Made by a program: the position numbers and the translations under genes. This document shows positions 34,898 through 42,632 of a stretch of DNA of 64,000 nucleotides, in pieces. Position 1 is the first letter of the stretch; each line of letters starts with the position of its first letter. The stretch lies in NCBI RefSeq assembly GCF_965221945.1, contig NZ_OZ244925.1, positions 2,480,001-2,544,000 of the forward strand. The letters are read 5' to 3'. The notes beneath the pieces are model-generated. The model searched no databases. It had not been told where the DNA came from and worked only from the letters and a program-made list of their open reading frames with translations. Source of the DNA: Poriferisodalis sp965221945. Its GTDB lineage: Bacteria > Actinomycetota > Acidimicrobiia > Acidimicrobiales > Poriferisodalaceae.

Positions 34898-36337
34898 TCA
34901 GCGGGAGTGAGTAGCGGCGGGAAGTTCGTCCAGCACCTTGATGCCCGACGGCGTCGCCTCCCCCAGCAACAGCGACTCCAGTGATCCGCCACGGCCGCAG
35001 CGCCTCGGGCCACGAAAACCGGCCGTGCGAAGTCCTCCAAGCAGGGCGCTTGGTTCGGTGCCGCCACCGGACCGGCACGCGCTGGCCCATGTGTGGATGG
35101 CTTCGTACACCCCTTCTGCGGCAGCGGAGACCGGTGGGGCACACTGACCGAAGCGGTCCTCGTATCGCCGCAGGAACTCATGATTCTCTGTGGTGTCCAT
35201 GGCAACGAAGTAGCCGAGGGCATTCCAGATGCCCACCCCTGAGGGGCCCAGGTGCTCGACGACGGCATCATCCATCAGCGGGGCAAAGGTACGAGTCGCC
35301 CCACGCAACCCGGATTCAGAGAAATCGCACTCGAAACGAACGTGGTCCTGCCCGACGAAGCTCGAGACGACATGGTCGGTTCCGCATTCATCGATGGCAG
35401 AAATCACCGGTGCGAAGTCCTGGGTGCCCAGTGGCACGTAGCCCTCGCCGGTGACTGTGCCGCCCATGCGCTCGATGACGTCCCGTGCCGCAGTGCCGAT
35501 CGCCCGTGGCCACGAGTAATCGTTTCCGGTGAGGAACCAGCGAGTTCCACCCGTCGTCTTTGCCATCAGCGGCAGGGCACGGTGCAGCTGGTCTTGGGGT
35601 CGCTCACCGAAACGGATCAGGAGCGGATGCGTGGCCGTCGCCTCGCTGGTCGGGGTGTAGAGGTAGGGAATGGCGTTTGCGATGGCCATCGGCGAGGTGA
35701 CCGCATAGGTCGCCGAAGAGTGCATGCCGATGACGGCGGGCATGTCGGACACCCGGCAGAGGCGACGCATCGCTATCGCGCCGACGCCGGGATCGGTGGC
35801 GTCATCCGCAATAACCAGGCGAACGTCACGGCCCATCACTCCGCCATCGGCATTGATCTCGTCGACTGCGAGCTGTGCACAGTTCACGGTTGAGCGCCCG
35901 AGGATCCCGGCGCTCCCAGACAACGACGTGAGCAGTCCGAGAGGAATCTCCCAGGCGTCGACGTCGGCGCCGGAAAGGAGTCCGAAGTCGGCACCGAGGC
36001 GCAGGAATTCGCGATCGTCGATCGTGACGCGGATGCGCAGGCGGGTGCCGCCGCCGCTGAGCGGATCGAGATGGCACACCACACGCCCAGCCCAAGGTGA
36101 CTCGTGCACCAGATCGATCCGGCGCCCGGGCTTGCAGCGCAGAATCCGCGCCGTTCCGGGTGCACGTGCCAGATCTCCGATGGGGAGGCTGAGACGCACG
36201 AGTGCGCCGGGTCGCAGCGCATCGGCCTCCGACCCGAACAGCCACCCCAGCGACGGGTCGCCCGTACCGAACAGGGCGAACAAATCGCTGGGGCACGCCT
36301 CCAGCCGCGCCTCGCTGCTCAGAACGAGTTCAGCCAT
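34898..36337 (-). CDS. SRPBCC domain fused to AmiC-like ligand-binding domain
   Basis: A 479-residue protein with no signal peptide or membrane segment, so presumably cytosolic. Residues 1-125 resemble an SRPBCC/AHSA1-like (START-type) domain (SSEARLEACPSDLFALFG opening, alternating strands up to RIRVTIDDREFL). Residues 130-475 are a type-1 periplasmic-binding fold of the AmiC/UrtA branch: LAVDEINADGGVMGRDVRLV, ADDATDPGVGAIAMRRL, LTGNDYSWPRAIG and YVPLGTQDFAPV, shared nearly word for word with the neighbouring transporter lipoprotein. AmiC of Pseudomonas is a known cytosolic amide sensor. It starts 10 bases after the ArsR-type gene. I infer an intracellular amide sensor; the architecture is new to me. 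Confidence 0.82.
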   Translation of the reverse strand: MAELVLSSEARLEACPSDLFALFGTGDPSLGWLFGSEADALRPGALVRLSLPIGDLARAPGTARILRCKPGRRIDLVHESPWAGRVVCHLDPLSGGGTRLRIRVTIDDREFLRLGADFGLLSGADVDAWEIPLGLLTSLSGSAGILGRSTVNCAQLAVDEINADGGVMGRDVRLVIADDATDPGVGAIAMRRLCRVSDMPAVIGMHSSATYAVTSPMAIANAIPYLYTPTSEATATHPLLIRFGERPQDQLHRALPLMAKTTGGTRWFLTGNDYSWPRAIGTAARDVIERMGGTVTGEGYVPLGTQDFAPVISAIDECGTDHVVSSFVGQDHVRFECDFSESGLRGATRTFAPLMDDAVVEHLGPSGVGIWNALGYFVAMDTTENHEFLRRYEDRFGQCAPPVSAAAEGVYEAIHTWASACRSGGGTEPSALLGGLRTAGFRGPRRCGRGGSLESLLLGEATPSGIKVLDELPAATHSR

Positions 36338-36347
36338 GGCTGCGCAC

Positions 36348-36710
36348 CTAGGCGCTCAGCCCGTCTTCTCGCTGGACCGTGTTGCCGGCGGCTGCCACCG
36401 CCTCTGTGATGGCTGCTTCAAGTTGTTCCAGCGAGTTCTGGTACACCGAGGCAAGGAAGGCCACGACCGTGTCGGCGGGGGTCGATGTCAGCGAGTAGTG
36501 CCGGAAGCGGCCGTCCCGGCGTTCAGTGATCAGGCCTGCAAGGCGCAGGATCCGCAGATGCGAGGAGACGGCAGTCCGGCCTACGCCATCGAAACGTGAT
36601 GCGATCTCTCCCACAGAGAGTTCGCCATGTTCACCGATCAGGCCGAGAATGGCCCGGCGCGTCTGGTCCGCCAAGGCAGAGAACGTGGCATCACTGATGG
36701 GATCGGTCAT
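36348..36710 (-). CDS. ArsR-family winged-helix repressor
   Basis: A 120-residue regulator with the ArsR/SmtB helix-turn-helix: DATFSALADQTRRAILGLIG, then the recognition-helix region VGRTAVSSHLRILRLAGLI and the wing ERRDGRFRHYSL. No metal-binding cysteine motif (ELCVCDL type) is present, so it is not a metal sensor of the classical kind. ArsR regulators are often paired with an adjacent SRPBCC gene, as here. The shared motif upstream of this gene and of the amide-transporter gene suggests it represses both. Confidence 0.9.
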   Translation of the reverse strand: MTDPISDATFSALADQTRRAILGLIGEHGELSVGEIASRFDGVGRTAVSSHLRILRLAGLITERRDGRFRHYSLTSTPADTVVAFLASVYQNSLEQLEAAITEAVAAAGNTVQREDGLSA

Positions 36711-36729
36711 GTGCGCGCCCGTATCGGTT

Positions 36730-36750
36730 TGTCAATACTTGTGCACATAT
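36730..36750 (-). promoter_or_regulatory. Putative operator upstream of the ArsR-type gene
   Basis: On the minus strand ATATGTG-N8-TTGACA ends 19 bases before the ATG of the ArsR gene. All 13 fixed positions and the spacing match the copy at 34790-34810 upstream of the transporter lipoprotein gene. Autoregulation by the ArsR-type protein is the simplest reading. Confidence 0.55.
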
Positions 36751-36794
36751 GCTGCCACACCGCCCGAACACGGCCCCGCGGCGCCATCGGGTGG

Positions 36795-37574
36795 CTAGGT
36801 CGTTGAAACGGTGCGGCTCAGCAGGGCGAACAGCGGGTCCTTGGTGGCTTCAAGCGCCGCCGACACCTCTTCGTGGGAGATCTCGCCGTCGAACATGCCT
36901 GCGGCCATGTTCACCACGACCGCCACGCCGGCGTAGGGAATCCCGACCTCGCGAGCAAGCGCCACTTCGGGATAGCCGGTCATCCCGACGACGCTCCCGC
37001 CCATCTGGGCATACATGCGGATCTCTGCCGGTGTCTCGAAGCGCGGTCCATTCGTGCAGACATAGGTGGCGCTCGGTGCGACGTCGATGCCCTCGGCTAG
37101 GGCCGCGGCAGCCATCGCCGCACGCAGCGCTGGGTCGTACGGGGTGCTCATGTCGGTGTGGACGACCTGGCCTGGCTGATCGAAGAAGGTTGCGGCACGG
37201 CCGGTGGTGAATTCCAGGTAGTCATCGAGCAGCAGGAACGAACCGGTGCCACGCTCAGGCACCATCGAGCCCACGACGCTCACGGCCAGGATGGCCGTGG
37301 CCCCGAGGTCGCGCATTGCGGCGATGTTGGCCCGGTAGTTGATCGCGGACGGCGGGATCGAGTGGTCGCCGCCGTGACGTGGCACGAACACGATGCGCCG
37401 CCCATGCCACCGGCCGGTCATCGCCCATGCCTCGCCCCAGTCGGTCTGCACCATACGGTGCTCGACTTCCGTCAGGCCAGGCAGCTCGTAGAAGCCCGTC
37501 CCGGCAATGATCCCGACCGGGGGGCGCTCCGGGCTGGTCTCACTCGTCTCGCCAGCCTCGCTCATCGCGCTCAC
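36795..37574 (-). CDS. Methylthioinosine/methylthioadenosine phosphorylase family
   Basis: A 259-residue trimeric-type purine nucleoside phosphorylase. Family blocks are GIIAGTGFYELPGL, VPRHGGDHSIPPSAINYRAN and NGPRFETPAEIRMY. Adenosine-type MTAP enzymes carry TDYDCW with purine-contacting aspartates; here the equivalent stretch reads VVVNMAAG with asparagine, as in 6-oxopurine enzymes. Together with the adjacent methylthioadenosine deaminase this points to 5'-methylthioinosine as substrate. The GTG at 37574 overlaps the deaminase stop (GTGA, 37571-37574); an ATG three codons later is the alternative. Confidence 0.87.
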   Translation of the reverse strand: MSAMSEAGETSETSPERPPVGIIAGTGFYELPGLTEVEHRMVQTDWGEAWAMTGRWHGRRIVFVPRHGGDHSIPPSAINYRANIAAMRDLGATAILAVSVVGSMVPERGTGSFLLLDDYLEFTTGRAATFFDQPGQVVHTDMSTPYDPALRAAMAAAALAEGIDVAPSATYVCTNGPRFETPAEIRMYAQMGGSVVGMTGYPEVALAREVGIPYAGVAVVVNMAAGMFDGEISHEEVSAALEATKDPLFALLSRTVSTT

Positions 37575-38917
37575 GTCCCCGACTCCTCAGCGAGCCGCTG
37601 CGCTCGATGCTGTACCTCGAAGCGGGCCCGTGCTTCGTCAACGGTCAAGCAGACCTGCCCGGCAACCACACGCTCGCCGCCCACCCAGACATCGGTGACG
37701 TGACGGCTGCCGCCGGACCACGCCACATGGGCAATCAACTCCTGCGGCGAGGTGACCGGCACGAACGCCACGTCGTCGATGTCGAGCCGGATCATGTCGG
37801 CCCAGCGGCCCGGCTCCAGCACCCCGGTGTGCAGACCCAGCGCCTCGGCGCCGCTGCGGGTCGCCATCGAGATCACCTGTTGTGCACTCATCAATGTGGG
37901 GTCGAGTGCGGTCACCCGGGCCAACAGCGAGGCGATCTTGATCTCTTCCCACAGGTCCAGGTCGTCGTTGGAGCCCGGCCCGTCGGTGGCGAGCGAGACC
38001 GTGATGCCTCGTTCGAGCATCTCGGGTACCCGCGCCACGCCCGAGCCCAGCTTCATGTTGCTGACGGGGCAGTGCGCCACGGCTACGCCGGTCGATTCGT
38101 AGATGTCGAGGTCGCCGTCGTCGAGCCAGACGCTGTGCGCTGCCAGCACCCTGCCCTCCAGCACTCCGGCGTCAGCCAGGAGCTGCGGCACGCTGGCACC
38201 GCCGTGAGCAGCGGACAGAGCATCTCCCTCGGTGCGCGTCTCGGCCAGGTGGATGTGCAACAGCGTGTCGCGTTCGCGGGCGGCGGCTGCGATCTCGGCG
38301 CACGCCTCCACACCTAGGTCGTAGGCCGAGTGCGGGGCGAACCCGACCGTGACGCGGCCGTCGGGATCGTGTTCGGCAGCGTGAAATCGAGCGATGTCGT
38401 CGATGCGGCCGGCCACGCTGCCCGATTGGTCGGCGTGCACCACCGACATCACGCCCGGGCACATGACCAGCCGGATGCCGGCCTCGCGGGCCGCATCGGT
38501 GACGGCCTGCTCGTAGGCGTACATCTCGCACGTCGTGGTGACGCCCGAGCGCAGCATCTCGACTACGCCCAGCGTCATCCCCCACCACACATCGTCGGGC
38601 CGCAGCCTGCCCTCGCGGGGCCACATCACGTCGGTCAGCCATGCCATGAGCGGCAGCCCGTCGCCAGCGCCTCGCACCAGCGTCATCGGCGTGTGCGCGT
38701 GGGTGTTGACAAGCCCCGGCATTAACAGGCCGCCCACGTTGATCACGGGCGTGTCCGTCGCGGGCGCGTCCGCCGCCGGGCCCACCCACGCAATGCGCCC
38801 GTCGGCTCCCACGTCCAACGCACCGCGCTCGATCGTCGAGAAGCCTTCATCACACGTCAGCACAACATCGGCGAGGAATCGAGCGCCATCTGTCCGGCCA
38901 TCTGAATCATTCGGCAC
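37571..38917 (-). CDS. mtaD: 5-methylthioadenosine/S-adenosylhomocysteine deaminase
   Basis: A 448-residue amidohydrolase. Metal ligands appear in order: NTHAHTPMTLVRG, HIHLAETRTEGD, AAHSVWLDDGD and LATDGPGSNDDLDLWEEI. The DLWEEI stretch after the last aspartate is typical of MtaD/SahH-deaminase proteins. It deaminates methylthioadenosine or adenosylhomocysteine to the inosine form. It is translationally coupled to the phosphorylase, giving a two-step MTA to MTI to hypoxanthine plus methylthioribose-1-phosphate route, an alternative to direct MTAP. Confidence 0.9.
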   Translation of the reverse strand: MPNDSDGRTDGARFLADVVLTCDEGFSTIERGALDVGADGRIAWVGPAADAPATDTPVINVGGLLMPGLVNTHAHTPMTLVRGAGDGLPLMAWLTDVMWPREGRLRPDDVWWGMTLGVVEMLRSGVTTTCEMYAYEQAVTDAAREAGIRLVMCPGVMSVVHADQSGSVAGRIDDIARFHAAEHDPDGRVTVGFAPHSAYDLGVEACAEIAAAARERDTLLHIHLAETRTEGDALSAAHGGASVPQLLADAGVLEGRVLAAHSVWLDDGDLDIYESTGVAVAHCPVSNMKLGSGVARVPEMLERGITVSLATDGPGSNDDLDLWEEIKIASLLARVTALDPTLMSAQQVISMATRSGAEALGLHTGVLEPGRWADMIRLDIDDVAFVPVTSPQELIAHVAWSGGSRHVTDVWVGGERVVAGQVCLTVDEARARFEVQHRAQRLAEESGT

Positions 38918-38984
38918 GCCCTTATCTTCGCACCGGTGCGCAGCTTCCCGTCAACGCTCCGGCTCATGCCACAATCGCGGCTTC

Positions 38985-39929
38985 ATGACCCTGTTCCTGC
39001 AGCGGGTCTTCGACTCGTTCGCCAACGGCTCCGCGTATGCGGCCCTGGCAGTGGCGATCTCGATGGTGTTCCGGTCGACCGGGGTACTGAACCTCGCCCA
39101 AGGACAGCTTGCGATGCTGTCCGCATACATCGCCGTGGTGTTCGCTGCACTCCCCGCCGACCATGTCGCATTCGCGAACTGGCTGACGCCGTTCGCAACG
39201 CCGTGGCCGATCTGGGCCGCGGTCGCTGCTGCGGTCGTCGTGTCTGCAGTTCTGGGTGCGCTTCTCGAATACACGGTGATCCGGCCAATGCACGGCGATC
39301 CAGTACCGACCATCGGGGCGACACTCGGGCTCTACCTGCTCGTCGGCGTCTTCGTGGTGAAGCACTTCGGCGGTCGCCAGAGGTTCCTCGGCTCGCCGTT
39401 CCCGCAAGAGCACTCTGACCGTTTTGTCATCGGGGGTGCGCGGCTGTGGTTCGACAGCATCGGCCTCACGCTCACGATGCTTGCTGCGATCGGCCTGCTG
39501 GCACTGGTGCAGCGCACAACCAAGATCGGGCTGGCGTTCCGAGCGATCACTTCCAATCGGGACAGCGCCGCGTTGCTGGGCATCAGGGTCGAGCGGGTCG
39601 TGATGGGCGGGTGGGCCGTGGCGGCGGCGCTGGGCGGTCTGGCAGGCGGGCTCATTGCCGGGGAATTCAATGTCCGTCCCAGCATGATGGAACGTCTCTT
39701 GATTTTCGGCCTCGCAGCAGCCACGCTCGGCGGACTGCGCAGCCCGGCGTTGGCGCTCGCCGGCGGCTACCTGTTCGCCCTCGCCGAGACGCTGATGTCT
39801 GGCTATGTCGGGTTCATTGACAGTCAGGTCACGCTGGTGTGGGCCTTAGGCGTGCTCATCGTGGTGCTGTCGGTGCGCCCATCGGGATTGCTGTCTCGCA
39901 AGGCAGCCCGCGGAAGCTTGCAGGCGTGA
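38985..39929 (+). CDS. Branched-chain-type ABC permease (LivH family)
   Basis: A 314-residue permease with about eight helices and the LivH opening FANGSAYAALAVAISMVFRS followed by GVLNLAQGQLAMLSAYIAV. ATG at 38985 directly precedes this block; the frame is open upstream but overlaps the divergent deaminase. Unlike the cluster at 30-35 kb, no binding protein or ATPase gene is adjacent. Its stop overlaps the next permease (GTGA, 39926-39929). Ligand unknown. Confidence 0.88.
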   Translation: MTLFLQRVFDSFANGSAYAALAVAISMVFRSTGVLNLAQGQLAMLSAYIAVVFAALPADHVAFANWLTPFATPWPIWAAVAAAVVVSAVLGALLEYTVIRPMHGDPVPTIGATLGLYLLVGVFVVKHFGGRQRFLGSPFPQEHSDRFVIGGARLWFDSIGLTLTMLAAIGLLALVQRTTKIGLAFRAITSNRDSAALLGIRVERVVMGGWAVAAALGGLAGGLIAGEFNVRPSMMERLLIFGLAAATLGGLRSPALALAGGYLFALAETLMSGYVGFIDSQVTLVWALGVLIVVLSVRPSGLLSRKAARGSLQA

Positions 39930-41053
39930 CGAACGGCGACGAACCGCTGGCTCAGGGCCCCGAACCGTCGGTGTTCCGCCTGGAGCCGCACGAGCGCAGT
40001 GCCCCACTGGCCACGGAGGCGCCAGCGGAGCCTCCACCAGCCCGCGCACCGCGGCGGGAGAGGACCCAGCGGGAGCAGCTGCCCCTCGCGCTCACTGTCG
40101 GTGCGCTCGCCGTGATAGCGGCACTCGTCGTCATCGTGCCGCTGCGTGCTTCGTCGACCTTCGTCACCGACGTCACCCAGCTGGCAGCGTTCTGCTTGGT
40201 CTTCGCCGGGCTCTGGCTGCTCACGCACCGGATGGGTCTGCTCTCCATCGGTCATGGGGCACTCACCGGCTGCGGCTCATACGCGGCGCTGCACGCCGCG
40301 AACGACTTCGGGCTGCCGCTGTTGCTGATGCCGCTGGTCGGCTTCGTCGCGGGCTGCGCGGTGGGCGCGCTGCTGGGCATTCCAGCGCTGCGCTTGCCCA
40401 AGGCCTACCTGGCGTTGTTGACACTCTCGGCCGCGGTGGCGTTCCCGATCGTGTTGCGGCAACTCGACGGTCCGCTGCCGGTCACCCTCGACGGCGAGTT
40501 TGTCCCGCCCAGCTGGACAGGCATCGCCCCCAACGACGAGCACATCTGGGAGTTCTGGATCGTCGTCGCGTGGGTAGTGATCGCCTTCTGGCTGCTGCAC
40601 GGACTGCTGTCGGGGCCCATCGGGCGAGCGCTCGTCGCCACCCGGGACGAGCCGACGGCGGCAGCCACGTTCGGCGTACCGGTGTACCGGCTGCGGCTGG
40701 TGGGGGTGAGCCTCAGCAGCGGACTTGCGGGCCTGGCAGGCGGTCTCATGCTCGTACCGGTGAACTTCAACGATCAATCGCTGTATCCCGAGGAGTTGTC
40801 GATCAAGCTGTTCGCGCTCACAATCGCCTTCGGGAGCACTGCCATCGGCGGCAGCCGGCTCATCACGACCGTACCCGCCGCCACCGTGCTGGTGCTGCTG
40901 CCGGTCTGGCTCATCGACCGGCCCGGATGGGTAACCCAAGGCGGCTGGATTGGTCTCGTGAAGTCGGAGTTCTTCCTCTATGCGGTGCTGCTGCTGGTGG
41001 CTGCCTACGCTCGCAGCCGCCGGGCGCAAGCAGTCCGGACCTACGACGCGTGA
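39926..41053 (+). CDS. Branched-chain-type ABC permease (LivM family)
   Basis: A 375-residue permease: a long Pro/Glu/Arg-rich cytoplasmic N-terminus (about 50 residues) is followed by around nine helices. Blocks WLLTHRMGLLSIGHGALTGC and GRALVATRDEPTAAATFGV mark the LivM family. The GTG start overlaps the LivH-type gene and the stop overlaps the methyltransferase gene (GTGA, 41050-41053), so three genes are coupled. ATPase and binding-protein partners must be elsewhere, or this half-transporter uses shared subunits. Confidence 0.87.
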   Translation: MTNGDEPLAQGPEPSVFRLEPHERSAPLATEAPAEPPPARAPRRERTQREQLPLALTVGALAVIAALVVIVPLRASSTFVTDVTQLAAFCLVFAGLWLLTHRMGLLSIGHGALTGCGSYAALHAANDFGLPLLLMPLVGFVAGCAVGALLGIPALRLPKAYLALLTLSAAVAFPIVLRQLDGPLPVTLDGEFVPPSWTGIAPNDEHIWEFWIVVAWVVIAFWLLHGLLSGPIGRALVATRDEPTAAATFGVPVYRLRLVGVSLSSGLAGLAGGLMLVPVNFNDQSLYPEELSIKLFALTIAFGSTAIGGSRLITTVPAATVLVLLPVWLIDRPGWVTQGGWIGLVKSEFFLYAVLLLVAAYARSRRAQAVRTYDA

Positions 41054-41625
41054 CCGCCGCTGACCGCTGGGATGCGAAATACGCCGAGTGGCATGAGCCC
41101 GGGTCGCCCTCGGAGTTCGTGACGGGCCACGCTGAGCTGCTGGCCGAGTGCTCGACTGCTGTGGATCTCGCCGGAGGAACGGGCGGTACTGCGTTGTGGC
41201 TCGCGAGCCTCGGTATCGACACAACGCTCGTCGACGTCTCCCCACGGGCCTTGGAGATCGCCCGCGGCGCTGCCGACGAGCGGGGGTTTCGGCTACGTAC
41301 AGTGCGGGCTGATCTGGAAGCCGAACCGCTGCCGACCGTTCGCGAACTCGGCAGCGAACAAGGCTGGCACGCCGCTGTGTGCAGCAACTTTCTGCATCGT
41401 CCGTTGCTCAATTCGCTGGACCAACTGCTCGTTCGGGGCGGTCTCGCCTTCGTGCAAATCGCCACCGTCAACAACCTGCTGGTCAATGCGCGCCCCAGCC
41501 GCAGCTACCTCGTCGAGCAGGGCGAATTGCCAGACCTCTGCAGTGGGCTCGAGACAGTCAGCTTCGAAGAGGGCTGGTTCGCGACGCGCCACGAAGCGCG
41601 CCTGGTGGCCCGCCGACCCGGCTGA
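41050..41625 (+). CDS. SAM-dependent methyltransferase, class I
   Basis: A 191-residue methyltransferase of the small TehB-like type. The SAM-binding motif I is VDLAGGTGGTALWLASLG, motif II is TTLVDVSPRAL and the acidic post-motif LRTVRADLEAEP is visible. The opening RWDAKYAEWHEPGSP is typical of this group. Substrate unknown. GTG at 41050 overlaps the permease stop by four bases. Confidence 0.85.
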   Translation: MTAADRWDAKYAEWHEPGSPSEFVTGHAELLAECSTAVDLAGGTGGTALWLASLGIDTTLVDVSPRALEIARGAADERGFRLRTVRADLEAEPLPTVRELGSEQGWHAAVCSNFLHRPLLNSLDQLLVRGGLAFVQIATVNNLLVNARPSRSYLVEQGELPDLCSGLETVSFEEGWFATRHEARLVARRPG

Positions 41626-41649
41626 ACGACCCGCCAGCGGAGCGAACGA

Positions 41650-42486
41650 TCAGCTGAGCAGCCAGTCCGCTGGGGTGATGTCGGAATCAGCGAACAGGCG
41701 CGCCTGGAAGCGGCGCATGCCCGACAGCCAGCGGTCGATATCGGATGCCTTGCGCTCGCGATAGGTCTGCACCTCGGGATGGGGCAGCACCAAGAAGCGC
41801 TCCTCCGCCATCGCCTCGATGACCGTGTCTGCGAGCTGGGACGGCTGCAGGACGCCGTCGCCCGCAGCAGCCCCTGGCGTGCCTCGCCCCTGGTCGCCAT
41901 TGCCGGTGCGGTCGGGGCTGTTGGCCAAGATGTTCGTCTCCACGGCCTGCGGGCACAGCATCGACACCACGATGCCCTTGTCGCCGTAGGTGATCGAAAG
42001 GAACTCGCCCAGCGACACCGCAGCCGCCTTGGTGACGGCGTACTGCAGCGAGCCGAGCTGCGTGAGCAGCCCCGCCGCCGAGGCGGTGTTCAGCAGGTAG
42101 CCGCCGCCGTTGTGCACCATGACGGGAACGGCTGCCCGGGCCGCGTACACGTGAGACATCACGTGGACTTCCCACATGCGCTGGATCTCGTCGTTGGAGA
42201 CCTCGAGGCCGCCCTGGGTCACGTAGCCGGCGTTGGACACGAACACATCGAGTGCGCCGTGGGCTGCCACTGTGTCGGCCACAACCGTCTTGATGGCCTC
42301 TTCATCGGTGACATCGAGCCTGACGGCCGTGCCGCCAACCCGATCCGCCACGACCTGCGCGCCAGCCTCATCGCGGTCAACCACGACCAGCGCCCGCGCC
42401 CCTTCTGCCCCGAAGCGCTCCACGAGCGCCTCCCCGATTCCACTCGCCCCACCGGTGACGACAGCGACTTTGCCTGCAAGCTCCAT
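41650..42486 (-). CDS. Short-chain dehydrogenase/reductase
   Basis: A 278-residue classical SDR. The nucleotide-binding TGGASGIGEALVERFG is near the N-terminus, NAG appears in VFVSNAGYV, and the catalytic Tyr-x3-Lys is YAVTK with the preceding serine in NTASAAGLL. NAD versus NADP preference cannot be read safely, though an aspartate ends beta-2 (VVVDRDEAG), favouring NAD(H). ATG at 42486 is the natural start. It converges with the methyltransferase and diverges from the following CoA-transferase. Confidence 0.9.
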   Translation of the reverse strand: MELAGKVAVVTGGASGIGEALVERFGAEGARALVVVDRDEAGAQVVADRVGGTAVRLDVTDEEAIKTVVADTVAAHGALDVFVSNAGYVTQGGLEVSNDEIQRMWEVHVMSHVYAARAAVPVMVHNGGGYLLNTASAAGLLTQLGSLQYAVTKAAAVSLGEFLSITYGDKGIVVSMLCPQAVETNILANSPDRTGNGDQGRGTPGAAAGDGVLQPSQLADTVIEAMAEERFLVLPHPEVQTYRERKASDIDRWLSGMRRFQARLFADSDITPADWLLS

Positions 42487-42632
42487 GGCCCGGCAGCGTA
42501 GTGGCGCCCGCCCCGTTGGCTTCGTGCTGCCATACCCTCCGTCGGGTCCCGCTGGCCGGGAGCACGGCGAGTAGCGCAGTGTCAGGCTGGTGCGGGGTCG
42601 ACACTGAAGGTCAGTGCAGCGTTGGAGGGCCA

